From Topomyia yanbarensis (Eukaryota > Arthropoda > Insecta > Diptera > Culicidae): a stretch of 64,000 nt of DNA. The notes under the pieces are model-generated. The model searched no databases, had not been told where the DNA came from, and saw nothing but the letters and a program-made list of their open reading frames with translations. The first letter of the stretch is position 1; each line of letters begins with the position of its first letter. The stretch covers positions 64,811,089 through 64,875,088 of the forward strand of contig NC_080671.1 in assembly GCF_030247195.1 (NCBI RefSeq). Direction: 5' to 3'. Shown here in pieces: positions 1-10,299 of the stretch. The position numbers were made by a program, and so were the translations under genes.

Positions 1-1985
1 AAAGTAGATGACCCCAAACCCGAGACAACAATTTCAGGCTTTCTGTATGCGTAATACTGGTTGACCAAAATGCTTCCACAAATAATATCATTCTCGAATT
101 TGCAGCTAAAACGTCACACAGAGGTAGAGTTCTTTGACGTAGGACTACGTCTTTGTTTTCGATATGGGGGTGCTTTTTGCAAACTCTACAGAAATGGTAT
201 GTAACGAAAAGTGGTCCAATTTTAAACGAATATAATTCAGCCATTACACGATAAATTTTCAAATTTTTTGCACATATCACCCCAGAATATTTCTAAGAAT
301 GATTCCAATAGATAAACCCCAAGATTTTTGGTATCATGGCATTAAAAATTTAAATAATGTGCATCCTAGTCAAAATATCGCCCATTTACTCACAGAAGAT
401 AACGCTTTCCAAGTCCGGCACGACAGATTTGTGTACCTAGCGCGCTACGCTTCTATGAATGACGTCATCATCGACTATTTAAAGCACTGATTTAGCCGGA
501 CAAGCCCAGTTGCCTGTTGAACGGCAGGCGGAGCAGATCACTGCACTGTGTGTTTTCACAGCCAGTGTAGCTGAGTTAGATGCTTTCTTTTGTATTGTGC
601 TCGTTTCCAGCACACTTTTACGTACAATCTCGAACACAATTATTCGTACACAAAATCTCATGTACATTCGAACTCGATTTTCAAACATGGTTTACATAGT
701 GTCGTGATACTAGTTGTCTTTTTCGCTCTACCCATCATCATCAGCGTAGCCTCTTTTTGCTTTGTGCGCTTGGGTTCAATGTTTGTGACAAATGTGTAGG
801 TGGGTATATCTAATTTGTTAGCAGAGTTACCATATCCACAGATTTTTCTGCAATGTCCCATATTTTTTTTCGCAATTTTTGATCAAAGATTCTTTTTTAC
901 AGATGGCAGCTTTTTGACATTTTGATGAAAATTTCATAGATTTTAAGAAATATTGTGATTTTTCAGAAATTTATCGAAGATTTTTTTCCCGTTTCAGTTT
1001 ATCACAGATGGTAAAAAGATATTTTTGACCGAAATACACATTTCAATGTGGCATCCCTGTTTGTTAGCGGTTGCATGCGTAACCTGCATGGTAGAAATCT
1101 GTGCTTTCGTTGCGCAAAAACGAAAACTTTCTTAGCAACAAATTTACGCGGATCGATGGAAAGCACAACATTCGATCGATTCATTGTTTCATTTCCACTT
1201 CATGTGATTCATTTCCACTCAGCCTATTCTATTTTGATTCTGCTAATAGGTAATACTACAAAGCCTATTTATGAATGAATACACTGCCACTCGAAAAACC
1301 GTTGCAAAAACGAATTTAAATCCATATATATAATTGTTTTCGATTCTTGTATATTTTTAGTTTCGATATATGATTATGACCGTTGCATTCGCTACATTTG
1401 TATGCGTATTTTAGAAAAGTTACAATAATGGCAAAATATAATTAGAAAGCTTGGTCTATACATGAAATGTTATTATATCGTCTAAAATTTTATTTTTCTT
1501 AATTCTTTATCGGTCCGGGTTTTCTATCGCACACAATCGAAAAGGTTTTACAATTTTTAAAAGCTGATCTTGTGCTATTAATATTTAGTTGCAGATATTA
1601 GTTCGGTCACGATTTTCTGTCTTCTTTCTTCAAATCTTCTCAAATAAGTTTAATCGGATTCGATCACCTACTACATATGAAATGACCTGATAACCAAGAA
1701 GGTTTGGTTCAGTATGTAACATTCGATGTTGATTGGTTGTGCTTAAACTATACATAAGAAATATATTTGATTTATTATTACTCTAAATGTAATAAGAAAA
1801 TAAATATTTTACATTAAGTAGTATAGTACTACGTCTACAGTTCGTTTAACCCCATAGGGCTCCCCTTTGTAGTTTTTTAATTAAAGTAAACCAGACATAA
1901 CATCATAGACAAAAATTGTGTTTTTTGTTTATTTCTCTAGCATACGACTTACAATTTAATATTTTGAAATAATTTCGGTTCCAGA
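1..1985. other. AT-rich DNA without recognisable gene
   Basis: I see no conserved protein or RNA gene here. A 63-codon frame at 299-490 on the plus strand opens at an ATG and has a plausible amino-acid mix, but it matches no family I know and has no visible exon context. Short runs of T and A dominate the rest. Confidence 0.5.
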
Positions 1986-2488
1986 TCCTCCACGACTTCG
2001 TTTTAAGAATTCAATTCGGTCGGACCAATTTTGGACAACTAGAAAAATTTTATTCGTTCGGTGACTCTCGGACCGGTAAGTCTATCATCCCAGTCTGTGC
2101 AATGTTACGCAACAAAGAAAAGTGCTAATCCGCTTTCAAGGTTATTGTGCGTGTTCTCCACCTCTTTGAGGTTTCGGAATTTTTTTCTTTTTTTGTTTGT
2201 GCGTTATGACGGTTATTCAGCCAGCAGAACAGTGAAGCAGTGCTTATTTTTTTAAAGCCCGCCTGGATACCGTTACATTTACAACTATCGCTATATGATT
2301 ACATTCTTCATTCGTGTATCTAGTACCATCCTGCACTGGCTAGTGCACAAGTGGCTTCTCCTGACAATGGTTCACGTCAAGGCGAGATGAAAATCGAAAT
2401 GAAATCGACTCTCTAACTCAATTTATACCGCCTCAACCAAGTCGTTCGTTTTTTCCGGACTAGACATTTCTTTTAAAATCTGTTATAG
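1986..2488 (+). other. Possible 5' untranslated region of the non-LTR element
   Basis: This stretch lies directly upstream of the ORF1 remnant, is less AT-rich than its left flank, and holds no convincing coding frame. Its position and composition fit the 5' UTR and internal promoter of a non-LTR element. I cannot place the exact 5' end. Confidence 0.3.
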
Positions 2489-3123
2489 ATGTCTCGAGTT
2501 CTGACGGAGCGATATGCAGCCATTGCAGAAATATGGGAGATTTGCCCCAATAAGCTTCGGATGGTGGTAAAGAGATTGAAGCAAGCAAATGATATAGCTG
2601 GTTACGGGACCTTTACGAAGGAGTACGGACTATATGTACCAGCTAATTGTGTTGAATGTGACGGGGTCGTCACCGAATCGGTTTCGAATTGCGAGGATCT
2701 GCTGGAACACTATGTTGCCTGTTTTGAAAACCCCATGCTTCAGCCAGTGAAAATACTGAAGTGCAAATGTCAGACTCTTATCGGGTGACCTTCGCCGGGT
2801 CTGCTCTACCCAACTACCTACTCGTTGACCAAGTTCGTCTACCAGATCGTCTTTTGTGTCGTGCGTCATGAATTATACTAATTGCAAACAACTGGGACCG
2901 TAGCAGCGATAAGGCTCGTAGTGGGAAATGTATGTGAATCATGTGGATAATTCCTGTGGAAGAGATGTTGAAAAGTGTCTCTACTGTGAGGGAAAACCAC
3001 ATGATCGTACGAACAGCGCGAGGAAAAACTTCTTCTCTTCAAATACGCTCTAAGCAATATTTTGCAAAAATGGTGGTGGTGCAATTCCCTCCTGAGATCC
3101 ATCACGGACACCTTCTTCAGTAG
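2489..3123 (+). pseudogene. ORF1 (gag-like) remnant of a non-LTR retrotransposon
   Basis: This is a broken nucleic-acid-binding ORF1 of an I/Jockey-superfamily non-LTR element of mosquitoes. A first open block runs 2489-2785 and ends with KCKCQTLIG. The frame then shifts and continues around 2785-2850 as YRVTFAGSALPNYLLVDQV, a stretch I recognise from ORF1 proteins of this group. The zinc-knuckle region survives in pieces: MNYTNCKQLG near 2870 and CLYCEGKPHD near 2977-3006, with stops between them. Such ORF1 proteins bind the element RNA and form the transposition particle. At least two frameshifts and several stops make it non-functional. The 3' end runs into an inverted duplication at 3085-3239. 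The same family probably supplied the RT and RNase H pieces at 42.4-46.1 kb, but that link is inference. Confidence 0.75.
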
Positions 3124-3239
3124 ACAAGTTAGTATAGATGTTCGTATGGTCCGATGGTATAGCTAACCATCGGACCATACGAACATCTATACTAACTTGT
3201 CTACTGAAGAAGGTGTCCGTGATGGATCTCAGGAGGGAA
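3085..3239. repeat. Perfect 74-bp inverted duplication (hairpin)
   Basis: Left arm 3085-3158 and right arm 3166-3239 are exact reverse complements, separated by the 7-base loop ATAGCTA. The right arm reads in the sense direction of the retroelement; the left arm is the inverted copy. The identity contrasts with the decay of the flanking coding remnant, so the duplication is recent or is an artefact. Confidence 0.9.
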
Positions 3240-3530
3240 CGTCTTCTGCGGAGTATTGGAGATTAAAAAGAGCTATTCCTTCAATCGAATCGTCGTTTCC
3301 TCGACACCATGCATTGAATTTGTCGCTTGAGATACTAGAACTAAAGACAAATACTTTTGCATTGCCTCTGCCTACACACCCCCTAGAGCATGAGTTGGGC
3401 ACCAACGGTTTTGTGATATTGGGGAACTCCTCCCCGCACCGAGGCTTATTTTAGGTGATTTAAACTCCAACGGTACGGCATGGGATTTCCTTCATGATGA
3501 TAATCGATCTACCTCATCACGGTATGTGAA
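3197..3530 (+). pseudogene. ORF1 end / ORF2 endonuclease remnant, non-LTR element
   Basis: A plus-strand frame at 3197-3454 continues the retroelement beyond the hairpin. Overlapping its end, in another frame near 3441-3515, the peptide ILGDLNSNGTAWDFLHDDN is visible. This corresponds to the GD-N-H-G-AWG segment of the apurinic-type endonuclease domain that nicks target DNA in Jockey/I-type elements; the usual H after GDLNS/A is replaced by N here. The rest of ORF2 is missing. The frames are shifted relative to each other, so this is a fragment, not a gene. Assignment to the same element as the ORF1 piece rests on order and spacing. Confidence 0.6.
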
Positions 3531-3619
3531 ATTACACGGATTGAAGCTCAGACTAAACGCGTACCAAACGCGAATTCTCGCGGTATGCCATTCAATACCA
3601 TGGTAGTAATAGTTTGTAC

Positions 3620-3895
3620 GGGAATTTTCTGTGTGATCACGCTCTTCAACCTGTAACTCCAGAATCGCAAGCGTGATCAGAAAAAAAAATTCAACGGCAA
3701 CCGATGGGAAGGTTGTACCTTTAATTTGATACCAAACCGATTCAAGTGAGAAAAACGAGTAACATTTTTGACACACACACACGAACTTTTTTCTATCTCG
3801 ACGAACTGAGTCGAATAATATACGAGACTCGGTCCTCCGTTAAAAGGTCGGAGTGATTTCTTACCTTTCTATATAATAAGCGCAAAAAACAACGC
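3620..3895 (+). repeat. Dispersed repeat, 'CGACGAACTGAGTCGA' family, copy 1
   Basis: This copy shares blocks with 17160-17285, 49620-49790 and 49960-50295: a CTCTTCAACCYGTAACTCC block, an ATGGGAAGGTTGTACCTTT-like block, a CA-rich stretch, CTATCTCGACGAACTGAGTC, and a terminal ACCTTTCTATAT motif. Repeats of this type are very common in culicine genomes. I see no coding capacity. Confidence 0.7.
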
Positions 3896-5000
3896 AGATA
3901 TTGATTTCGCTATTTTTCATAGATATTATAATAGTTCTGTAACGAAATGTAACGCTCATTTTGATTTGTAATGACATTCACTCGGGTTTCGATCTTACCC
4001 CTTCTTGCCCTATTGTCGATTGGTCATTCAGAGCAGCGGTTTCAGAGATATGAAATTATTATGCATAAATAGTCACCAGCACGAAAGGTGGAAGAACGGT
4101 TCATTCAATATAGTTCAAATCTCATCATTACGTGATACAGCTGCTAAAGGTATTGAACGAGCAGGAATGCAAATAATTTCATTTTATTTAATTTGATCGA
4201 TATCCTTACATGCTTTTCAGTTTTGTATGATATAAGAGAAGCATTCAATTTTATTTGCAGTAAAGTCACTGCATCAATTTGAAAATCAATATAACGAAAT
4301 TCTATATGCCTAACTGACATTTATTTTAAAACTACATTCTCATTCCTTATTTTACAGAAATTCAAATAAAATTGATTCCACTGTTTTACTCAATACATTT
4401 TACATTTCACCCTAGTCTAGCGACTTAAAGGGTCAGCAGCCGTTCTCATGACACACTCGTCGTACGTACGATCCCCAGCTCGAAAGCATTATTAGTGATC
4501 AGTATGACCGTACCAGTAGCTTTGCATGGTTCTGTATACTAGCAATCGGTTGCGAAGTCAAGTTCCAGAGCGGAATGTAGCACTAAATCTGCGCTTTTAT
4601 TCGTTACACAAACAATTCAGTTACGCTTGTAACAACAATTAAATTTTTATGTTCTCTTAAAGAGTATATTCATATACGAAACAGAATTTGATTGACGCAA
4701 AGGTTTCGGAAACTTTTGTGCGTGAAAACTTAAGAAATTGGATTTTTTAAAGGTATGTTGCAATAATTTCAATGCATTTTTAATTTAAAAAAGTCATCAG
4801 TCACAAAGAACAGAAGCTAAAAATCGCCTTTTTATTGCTTTATCATACTATAATCCAACTATTTAGTAATTAGTTGCTTCCGTTGGCCTTATAGCACGCT
4901 TCCTCGATGCACTACCAGTTTTCGACCATCGACACAACGTGGAAACTTCTGTATGACAGTAGGAAAGCCCACAGTTAGAGAATTGATGTTCTTCCCCTAA
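3896..5000. other. No recognisable gene
   Basis: This AT-rich sequence has only short frames. At 4430-4570 there is a slightly GC-richer patch with the palindromic motif CGTACGTACG. I cannot assign it to a family. Confidence 0.4.
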
Positions 5001-5640
5001 TGCAATAATCTGGGCGGCAAATTCCATATTCTCTAATTTACTGAGCCCTTAGGCTTCCTTGTGCCATTCAGCACCGCAACTCCTAGATCTCTTTGGCTCT
5101 TTATCTGGTGCCACTTAGCACCGCAACTCCTTTAGGCCCTTTGGTTCCTTTCTTGAGCCATTCAACATCACTTCATCGTTGAGGTCTCGACTTGTTCGCG
5201 AACTACTCGGTCTAGTCCCCAACGATGAACCTAGATTGCTCCGACGGAGAATTTCCCGGCGAGAGAAGTTCTCCTGCTGGGGCCCCGACGACCCGTAACA
5301 GTGAATCTTGCCCATGCCGATGGAGAGTTCCCCGACGGAAGAAGTTATCCCGACAGCGATTCGTCTTTTGTTTTCGCTATATTTCTCTCAAGCCTACCGG
5401 TAGGCCGCCGTGGTCAGTCCGACGATTACGGTTGGAGCATGGCGTCCGGTTCACTGGGCCCCGACAACCTAAAGCCGGTGCACTGTCGCGGTCTACTCGA
5501 CTAATCCCTAGCGGTAGATCTAGCCTCCTCCGGCAGAGTTTCTCAGTAATCATGGTCTCCCGAAACCACTGCTCGTTGTTCATCACACCATTTATGCTGT
5601 AGAGCCAACACCATTCTGTTGACCGCATTCTACGTGATTA
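5000..5640 (-). repeat. R1-clade 3' region with internal GAGCCATT repeats
   Basis: Read on the minus strand, this follows the C-terminal end of the R1-clade ORF2 remnant (5640-6560), so it is most simply that element's 3' untranslated region. On the plus strand, units of roughly 75-100 bp contain GAGCCATT, a CCGACGGAGA-like block and a GGAATTT / AAGTTCTC-like block. The same units recur at 7740-7902 and 8954-9420. The plus-strand frame at 5225-5602 runs through this array and is not a gene. Confidence 0.55.
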
Positions 5641-6560
5641 TGCCGCTTATCATTTTATGGATGACATTATCCGGCCCTTTCATTTAAAGCATCCCTGCGT
5701 ATTGTTTCGAACCTCAGACATTCACAGATTACGTGGTCCGGTACCTCCTCGATCTACTCACACTTCAGACTTAATAGTAACGTTGCGTGCCCGAACCATT
5801 CAAAATACTTCCTAACGCAACCGTGGCCCGAAAGGAGTTGATGCTCACCTTTACGAACTTTCTATTGAACCACGTCAGCAGGTTTAGGATGAGCCGGTAT
5901 GTTCACGTTTCTTTTTCCGTATTGTCCCATTCCTGCAGCCACCTCGCCATCAAATCACAGTTCTCGTGTTTCTCCGATTGTAGCACTCGATATCCTCCGC
6001 CAGGGTGATGCAGATGGTGATCATCCCGGCGATAACACATGTTACCTTCGACAATATTGTTCTGTACGTGCTCGCGACGGTCATCAGACGGAACATTCTG
6101 TACAGTTTTTTGCAGTTCCGTTTGGTTTTCAGCGCTGCACCCCTAGCTGGAACCCCATATCACAGTTTCGATGACGAATCACTAGCTAGCAGAAGTCTCG
6201 TGCTGCTTCTCGGACCGCTGACGTTTGGCATGATTCTCACTATCCGGTTTCTTGCCCTCAGCGACCTTTCACAGGGATAGTCGACGTCGTTGTCAAAGTT
6301 CAACCGGTCGTCGAATAGTTTTCCAAGTTTTTCTGATTGTATCCGGCAGAAATATAGGCATCTACGAGGCGAGGTCACCCGCTGATTTCCCTGGCTGTAG
6401 CAGTATCCCCAGCTTCTGTACTTTCTACATTTCGGAGAAGTTGCCATCATCTATTCACTTCTGTAGAACCATCCTGAACATGTCCGGATATACCAGGATC
6501 ACAGTTTTAAGCTCCACGTTTGGTATACCATCTGGACCTGGAATTGGACATCGTCTACTG
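5640..6560 (-). pseudogene. R1-clade non-LTR retrotransposon ORF2, RT C-terminal part
   Basis: The minus strand encodes a decayed C-terminal part of an R1-clade reverse transcriptase. Near 6330-6190 the peptides KLGKLFDDRLNFDNDVDY and RIMPNVSGPRSS match the segment after the RT palm in mosquito R1-type elements (usually YLGVMIDDRLNF and RIMPN-GGP-SS). Further along, in shifted frames near 6110-6000, TVASTYRTILS-like and CVIAGMITICITLAEDI-like stretches follow, then a GHGCVRKYFEWFGHA-like stretch near 5860-5790, which is the conserved GHGCFR--L zone close to the ORF2 end. ORF2 carries out target-primed reverse transcription. Several frameshifts and stops make it dead. The catalytic YADD portion is not seen. 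Plus-strand frames at 6252-6728 and 6005-6280 are shadows. Confidence 0.75.
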
Positions 6561-6627
6561 CATTGCTCCAGTTTTTTGCGTCATTGTGGCGTCACAAGCC
6601 ATCACAAAAATTCATGCCTCCACAACG

Positions 6628-7050
6628 AGCCAACCGGTAGGCGTCGAGATCTGTCGTCAATTTTCACTACAAGGAAATGTTCTCAAAAGATAACTTTTGC
6701 AAAACAAAAATTAAAAAATTTCATTTAAAATATAAGGCACACTTTTGGCAAACATATTCAATTTTTCAAATTTCAATGAAATATTTCTGGGGGAGGGGCG
6801 TTTGTGCTCGAAACCTCCCGCTACTACGCCTCTGCTTCGATAGACTTCAAGCAAAATTATCTTAGACCTACAGTGTACGAGGTGGAACAAATACTAAATG
6901 AAAAAATGGAGCTTAATTTCGAGGAAGTGGCCTACATATGGCTACACTACTGTTTATTGAAGCTAAACGAATGAGATTTCGACTTTTGAACAGTAAGAAA
7001 ACAGTATCGATAACGAAATGGACATGAACAATAATGCGAGAGAATTTCAT
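6628..7050 (+). repeat. Duplicated segment, copy 1 (internally deleted)
   Basis: This segment matches 9415-9600 and then 10204-10246. Shared blocks are a TCTGTCG-CAATTTTCACTAC block (6650/9448), an AGATAACTTTTGCAAAA block (6690/9477), AAGTGGCCTACATATGGCTA (6926/9548) and AGTATCGATAACGAAATGGA (7003/10222). Relative to copy 2 it lacks about 600 bp, including all of that copy's open frame. A short frame reading KMELNFEEVAYIWLH is left. Confidence 0.7.
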
Positions 7051-7127
7051 AATTATATTAAACATTCAAACCTTCTTATTAGATCAACGTGTTTGGTTTC
7101 GCTGTTCGGCTGATGTGCCTAAACGAA

Positions 7128-7392
7128 GAAGTCTAGAGAAAATTTTCAATAGGACGTAAGTAACATTGAGAGCCTCTCTTTGTTTACTTTCTCTTTCGTT
7201 TATTACGACGTCATTACAACACTTTGCACTAATTTTTCAGTACATATCGAAAGCCGACGGTTTTTACTAGAATATTATGCAAAGAGTAGAGTAGTAAATG
7301 TTGAAATGGCCGAGTAATGAACAGAAGAGAAAGACCCCAAAGAGAATCTCTCATTGTTACTTACGTCCTATTCTAAATTTTCTTTAGAAGTC
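7128..7392. mobile_element. MITE with about 50-bp terminal inverted repeats, copy 1
   Basis: The left end (7128-7175) and the reverse complement of the right end (7345-7392) share an AGAAAATTT block, the block AATAGGACGTAAGTAACA, and a TGAGAG block. The interior carries a TTTGTTTACTTTCTCTT block and a TATTATGCAAA block, which also appear at 31735-31925. There is no coding capacity, so it is a non-autonomous DNA element. I could not define a target duplication with certainty. Confidence 0.7.
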
Positions 7393-7394
7393 TT

Positions 7395-7735
7395 CCACTT
7401 TCGCTCGCCGGCGGTCATTCTCCGTGTTGCAACAGGGTTCCTTGACCGATGTGGTAGTGAATCGCCTGGTGGTCGCTATGGATATGCTCCTTTCGCACTC
7501 TTCTGCCCATGTGTGCCGTCAGTGAAAGATTCCAGAATGTGACGCCAATGATAGATTCCTTTCTGTCTTCCCGAAATGTGCTAACGGAACACATTAAATT
7601 CACCGAGAATGACTACCTTTTAGCCGATCAACTGCTCGATTAACTGCTCAAACATTAGGTACAACTACTCCAATATCCAATTTATAGATGCGTAACAACT
7701 GCACATGAAGACGCCGTTGATTTTAGCGATCTAGA
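7395..7735 (-). pseudogene. R1-clade ORF2 endonuclease-domain remnant
   Basis: Read on the minus strand, this is a piece of the N-terminal apurinic-type endonuclease domain of an R1-clade non-LTR element. The frame at 7603-7415 contains STFREDRKESIIGVTFWN and LTAHMGRRVRKEHIHSDHQA. These correspond to the conserved STFR-DG-ESIID-TF block and the S-D-H catalytic block of R1 endonucleases; the SDH triad at the end is intact, while the usual D of IDVTF is G here. Upstream, around 7735-7640, shifted frames show INGVFMCS-like residues (usually the Y-PP motif region). The domain nicks target DNA to start reverse transcription. It lies upstream, in minus sense, of the RT remnant at 5640-6560, so both may derive from one copy whose middle was replaced by the 6.6-7.4-kb insertions. 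Confidence 0.7.
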
Positions 7736-7739
7736 AGCC

Positions 7740-7902
7740 TTTTGCTCACGAGTTTTCTGAAGTTAACTCGGATGCTCGCTTGATCCATGAAATGTCTCGA
7801 ACATTCATCCATTTAGTTCCCGACATTCGTCGTTCTCTCCATCTGTTACGCTATATAGATTTTTTGCGCATTTGAGCCATTTAGCTCCGAACTTCACTCA
7901 AA
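7740..7902 (-). repeat. R1-type GAGCCATTTAG array, left part
   Basis: The motifs CATCCATTTAGTTCC and GAGCCATTTAGCTCC occur here and continue on the other side of the mariner insertion at 8954-9420. It appears to be one array cut in two by the DNA transposon. Confidence 0.5.
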
Positions 7903-8953
7903 TAACGGGTATTCAATAAAAAATGAAAATGATTTCAATACCTTTCTGTAATTAAAGTAAAGAGTGTAATTTTTTTTCTCCGAGATAATTGCTCTCAGGA
8001 CTCCCTAGGAATGAGTGGCATACTCCTTTGCGCTCGATTGCTGTCAGTTCGATCGAAGATGGCGTCGAAACAACAAGCACTCCGCGAGTGTGTTGTACGG
8101 TTTTACGAAACCCATGGTCATCGTGGAAAAAAATTTACGATAGACCACTTTCGAGACGAAACGTGCCCGTAAACTGTACTAGTTTACCGGATTCTGGCAT
8201 CACTGAGTGTGGAGCGGAAGGCCGGTACCGGCCGTCCGGCGAAAATAATGACGAAGAAGAAAATCAAGAACATCATCTGTCAGAAGAAGACTCGGTCCCC
8301 CGAGTATACGGACGAGCAGATAGCGAGTACCGGTAGATGACGAAGAACTACCGCGGGACGTCGCTCGTGCTGCACGACGAAAGTTACTTTCCGCTCTCGA
8401 AGGCCCACATTCCAGGAAATAACAGCTACTATTCCAGCGACAAATCGGCCACACCCCCGAAGTAAAATATAAGTTTATGCATAAATTTGAAATAGGTGTA
8501 CTAGGAGGAATGTCTTGAGAAAATTCTTCTGCCGTTCTTAAAGGAGCATCATGTGGATGGGAAGTACGTCTTCTGGCCGGATTACGCCAACAAGACGCTG
8601 GAGTACCTTGGGCAGAAAAATACCGCACGTGCTGTAAAGAAAAGAACCTGACCAACTTGCACCAGTGCTGTCCCATTGAGAATTTTTTCGGCTCCCTCAG
8701 TACCCTAGTGTACAAAAATAATTTGCGGGCCAAGGGTACGTAGCAGTTGACCACCAGGATCCGGAATTGTACCCGGAAGATGGGCGTCAGTGCCGTCCAG
8801 CGCTTTTGTGAGAACATCGCGACTATATTGACGTTTTTCTTGAAAAATAAACATTATGTTTTTAATAAAAATACTGAATTCGTTGAATTTTTTTTTTGTT
8901 TTTTAACTACATGACTTAAAAGTTTTTCATTTTTTATTGAACACCCGTTTTTA
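7903..8953 (+). mobile_element. Tc1/mariner-superfamily element with broken transposase
   Basis: The ends at about 7905-7930 and 8924-8951 form inverted repeats with the shared core TTCAATAAAAAATGAAAA, preceded by CGGGTA or CGGGTG, and each is flanked by TA, the target used by this superfamily. The interior (about 8058-8870) encodes a decayed transposase on the plus strand. It begins MASKQQALRECVVRFYETHG, followed by TVYRILASLSVERKAGTGRP (a helix-turn-helix and GRPR-like linker). VLHDESYF near 8367 holds one catalytic aspartate, KYVFWPDYANKTLEYL near 8561 the second (WPDLA-like motif), and, in a shifted frame, CCPIENFFGSL near 8669 the third acidic residue. Stops and frameshifts are present (a tga near 8649, and at least two frame changes), so it cannot make transposase. 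The D-to-E spacing is about 32 codons as preserved, but indels prevent a firm D34E or D37E call; similarity suggests the mosquito ITmD37E group. The 205-codon minus-strand frame here is a shadow. Confidence 0.85.
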
Positions 8954-9420
8954 CCCAGCGGTAAGTTATCGCAAGGCATTTAATTTTGGATGCTGTGAAC
9001 CTTTTAGCTCTCGTTTTCGTTAGTTATTTAGATTTTGTTTCAGTGATCAATTTAACTCCTGATACCACAAGCCATTTAACGCTGCTTTCCGTCAGCTATT
9101 TAGTCTCCAGGTTTGTCGCGATCTACTCGGATATCCTAGGGCGGCAAACTCACCGTAAGCCGATTGAGAATTCCTCGATAGCTGAGTTTCTCCCGAAACT
9201 GATACTCGTTTTCTTGAGCCATTTAGTTCCTAGACGGCAAAACTACCCTACTCCGACTGAGAGTTCCACGGCGGCGGAATTTCTCTCGGTAGTGATGTTC
9301 GTTTCGTGAACCAATTAGCTCTCAGTTTCGTAACAATACAAACGAGCCATTTAACTCTCTATTTCGTATCAATCTAGTCGATGTAGTTTTCGGCGGTAGA
9401 CCTAGCATCCACAACAAGAC
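8954..9420 (-). repeat. R1-type GAGCCATTTAG array, right part
   Basis: At least four degenerate units carry GCCATTTAG/A, a GATACT/GTGATGTTCG-like block, and a GAGAATTCC / GAGAGTTCC block followed by a GGAATTTCTC-like block. It is homologous to 5150-5380. On the minus strand this would be the 3' region of a second R1-type copy whose coding part is gone. The 107-codon plus-strand frame at 8986-9309 lies in the array and is not a gene. Confidence 0.5.
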
Positions 9421-10250
9421 CACCGGTTCGTGCCGAGGTCTGTCGCCAATTTTCACTACAAGAAAATATTCTCAGAAGATAACTTTTGCAAAAAATAAGA
9501 GAATTCCATTTAAAATATTAGGCACATTATATTATTAACCTCGAGAAAGTGGCCTACATATGGCTACACCACTGTATATTGAAGTTTAGAAGTTCAGCGC
9601 AGGCAGAAAACTTCACTGCGAAGAACAACGTGTAATGCGCCGTTAAAAATGCTAAGATTGAAACCAAGACCTCTATACAAATGAATGATGATAACATTGA
9701 AGTGGCCCTAAACAACTTATCACTGTGCATTGGGCTGAAAACATTCAAAGATTCAGGTCGAATTACGGAGAGATGGAATCCGTTACGAACGATGCTTGAA
9801 GAAACTTTTGCATTGTGTGATAAAAATGAGGATAACACAACCAAACGCTTTCTATCTGACCCGAAAGAACGGAAAACATTAACACTGTGGTGCTCTGTAA
9901 CTCTGTGCTCTGCTAAAAAAAGCAGCCTACTGCGAATAACACCACCAAACAACCTACAACATAAGTTGTTAAAGAACAGTCAAACCACCAACCAATACAT
10001 GATGAGCTTTGTATCTCAGAACCAACTGCTAATACCAACAGTGATTGCACCTAGTGTCTCCAAACCAACATCCAGCACAACCGGTAAAGAAACAAATGTC
10101 GATGAAGACCCATAAGAATATCACAAGAGATGTAAATATAGGTCGCAGTGGTTCGTTTCCTACAAAAAATCCACAAGAACAAGAAATGAATGAGCCTTCA
10201 ACCTTTGAACAGTCAGAAAATAGTATCGATAACGAAATGGACATGAAAAA
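9415..10250 (+). repeat. Duplicated segment, copy 2 (longer)
   Basis: This is the longer partner of 6628-7050. It contains the same 5' blocks and the same AGTATCGATAACGAAATGGA block, plus about 600 bp in between that hold an open frame at 9681-10115. Which copy is the original cannot be told from the window alone. Confidence 0.7.
9681..10115 (+). CDS. Unidentified 144-codon open frame
   Basis: I do not recognise this protein. The frame opens at an ATG, is the longest unbroken plus-strand frame in the neighbourhood, and has a protein-like composition: a helical-looking N-terminal half (EVALNNLSLCIGLKTF, then WNPLRTMLEETFALCDKNED) and a polar Ser/Thr/Asn-rich C-terminal half. In-frame sequence extends upstream of the ATG (about 9540-9680) without a clear start, including a KVAYIWLHHCILKF-like segment also present in copy 1 of the duplication. 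A second frame at 10045-10299 overlaps its end and may be the continuation after a frameshift. There are no membrane segments, signal peptide or known motif. It may be an exon of a host gene or a fragment of a mobile element; the loss of the whole frame from copy 1 argues that it is not essential. Low confidence that it is expressed. Confidence 0.25.
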   Translation: MNDDNIEVALNNLSLCIGLKTFKDSGRITERWNPLRTMLEETFALCDKNEDNTTKRFLSDPKERKTLTLWCSVTLCSAKKSSLLRITPPNNLQHKLLKNSQTTNQYMMSFVSQNQLLIPTVIAPSVSKPTSSTTGKETNVDEDP

Positions 10251-10299
10251 TACGATAGTCGGGACGAGAAGGGTTTTGTTTCGTCCCTGTACGAAGTAA

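Noticed and set aside
5225..5602. 125-codon plus-strand frame rich in Arg/Pro/Ser
   Set aside because: It lies in the GC-richer R1-type 3' repeat array and has no motif.
6252..6728. 158-codon plus-strand frame
   Set aside because: Antisense to the R1-clade RT remnant on the minus strand and running into the duplicated segment.
8200..8817. 205-codon minus-strand open frame
   Set aside because: It is antisense to the recognisable mariner transposase remnant (DESYF, FWPD, PIENFF on the plus strand).
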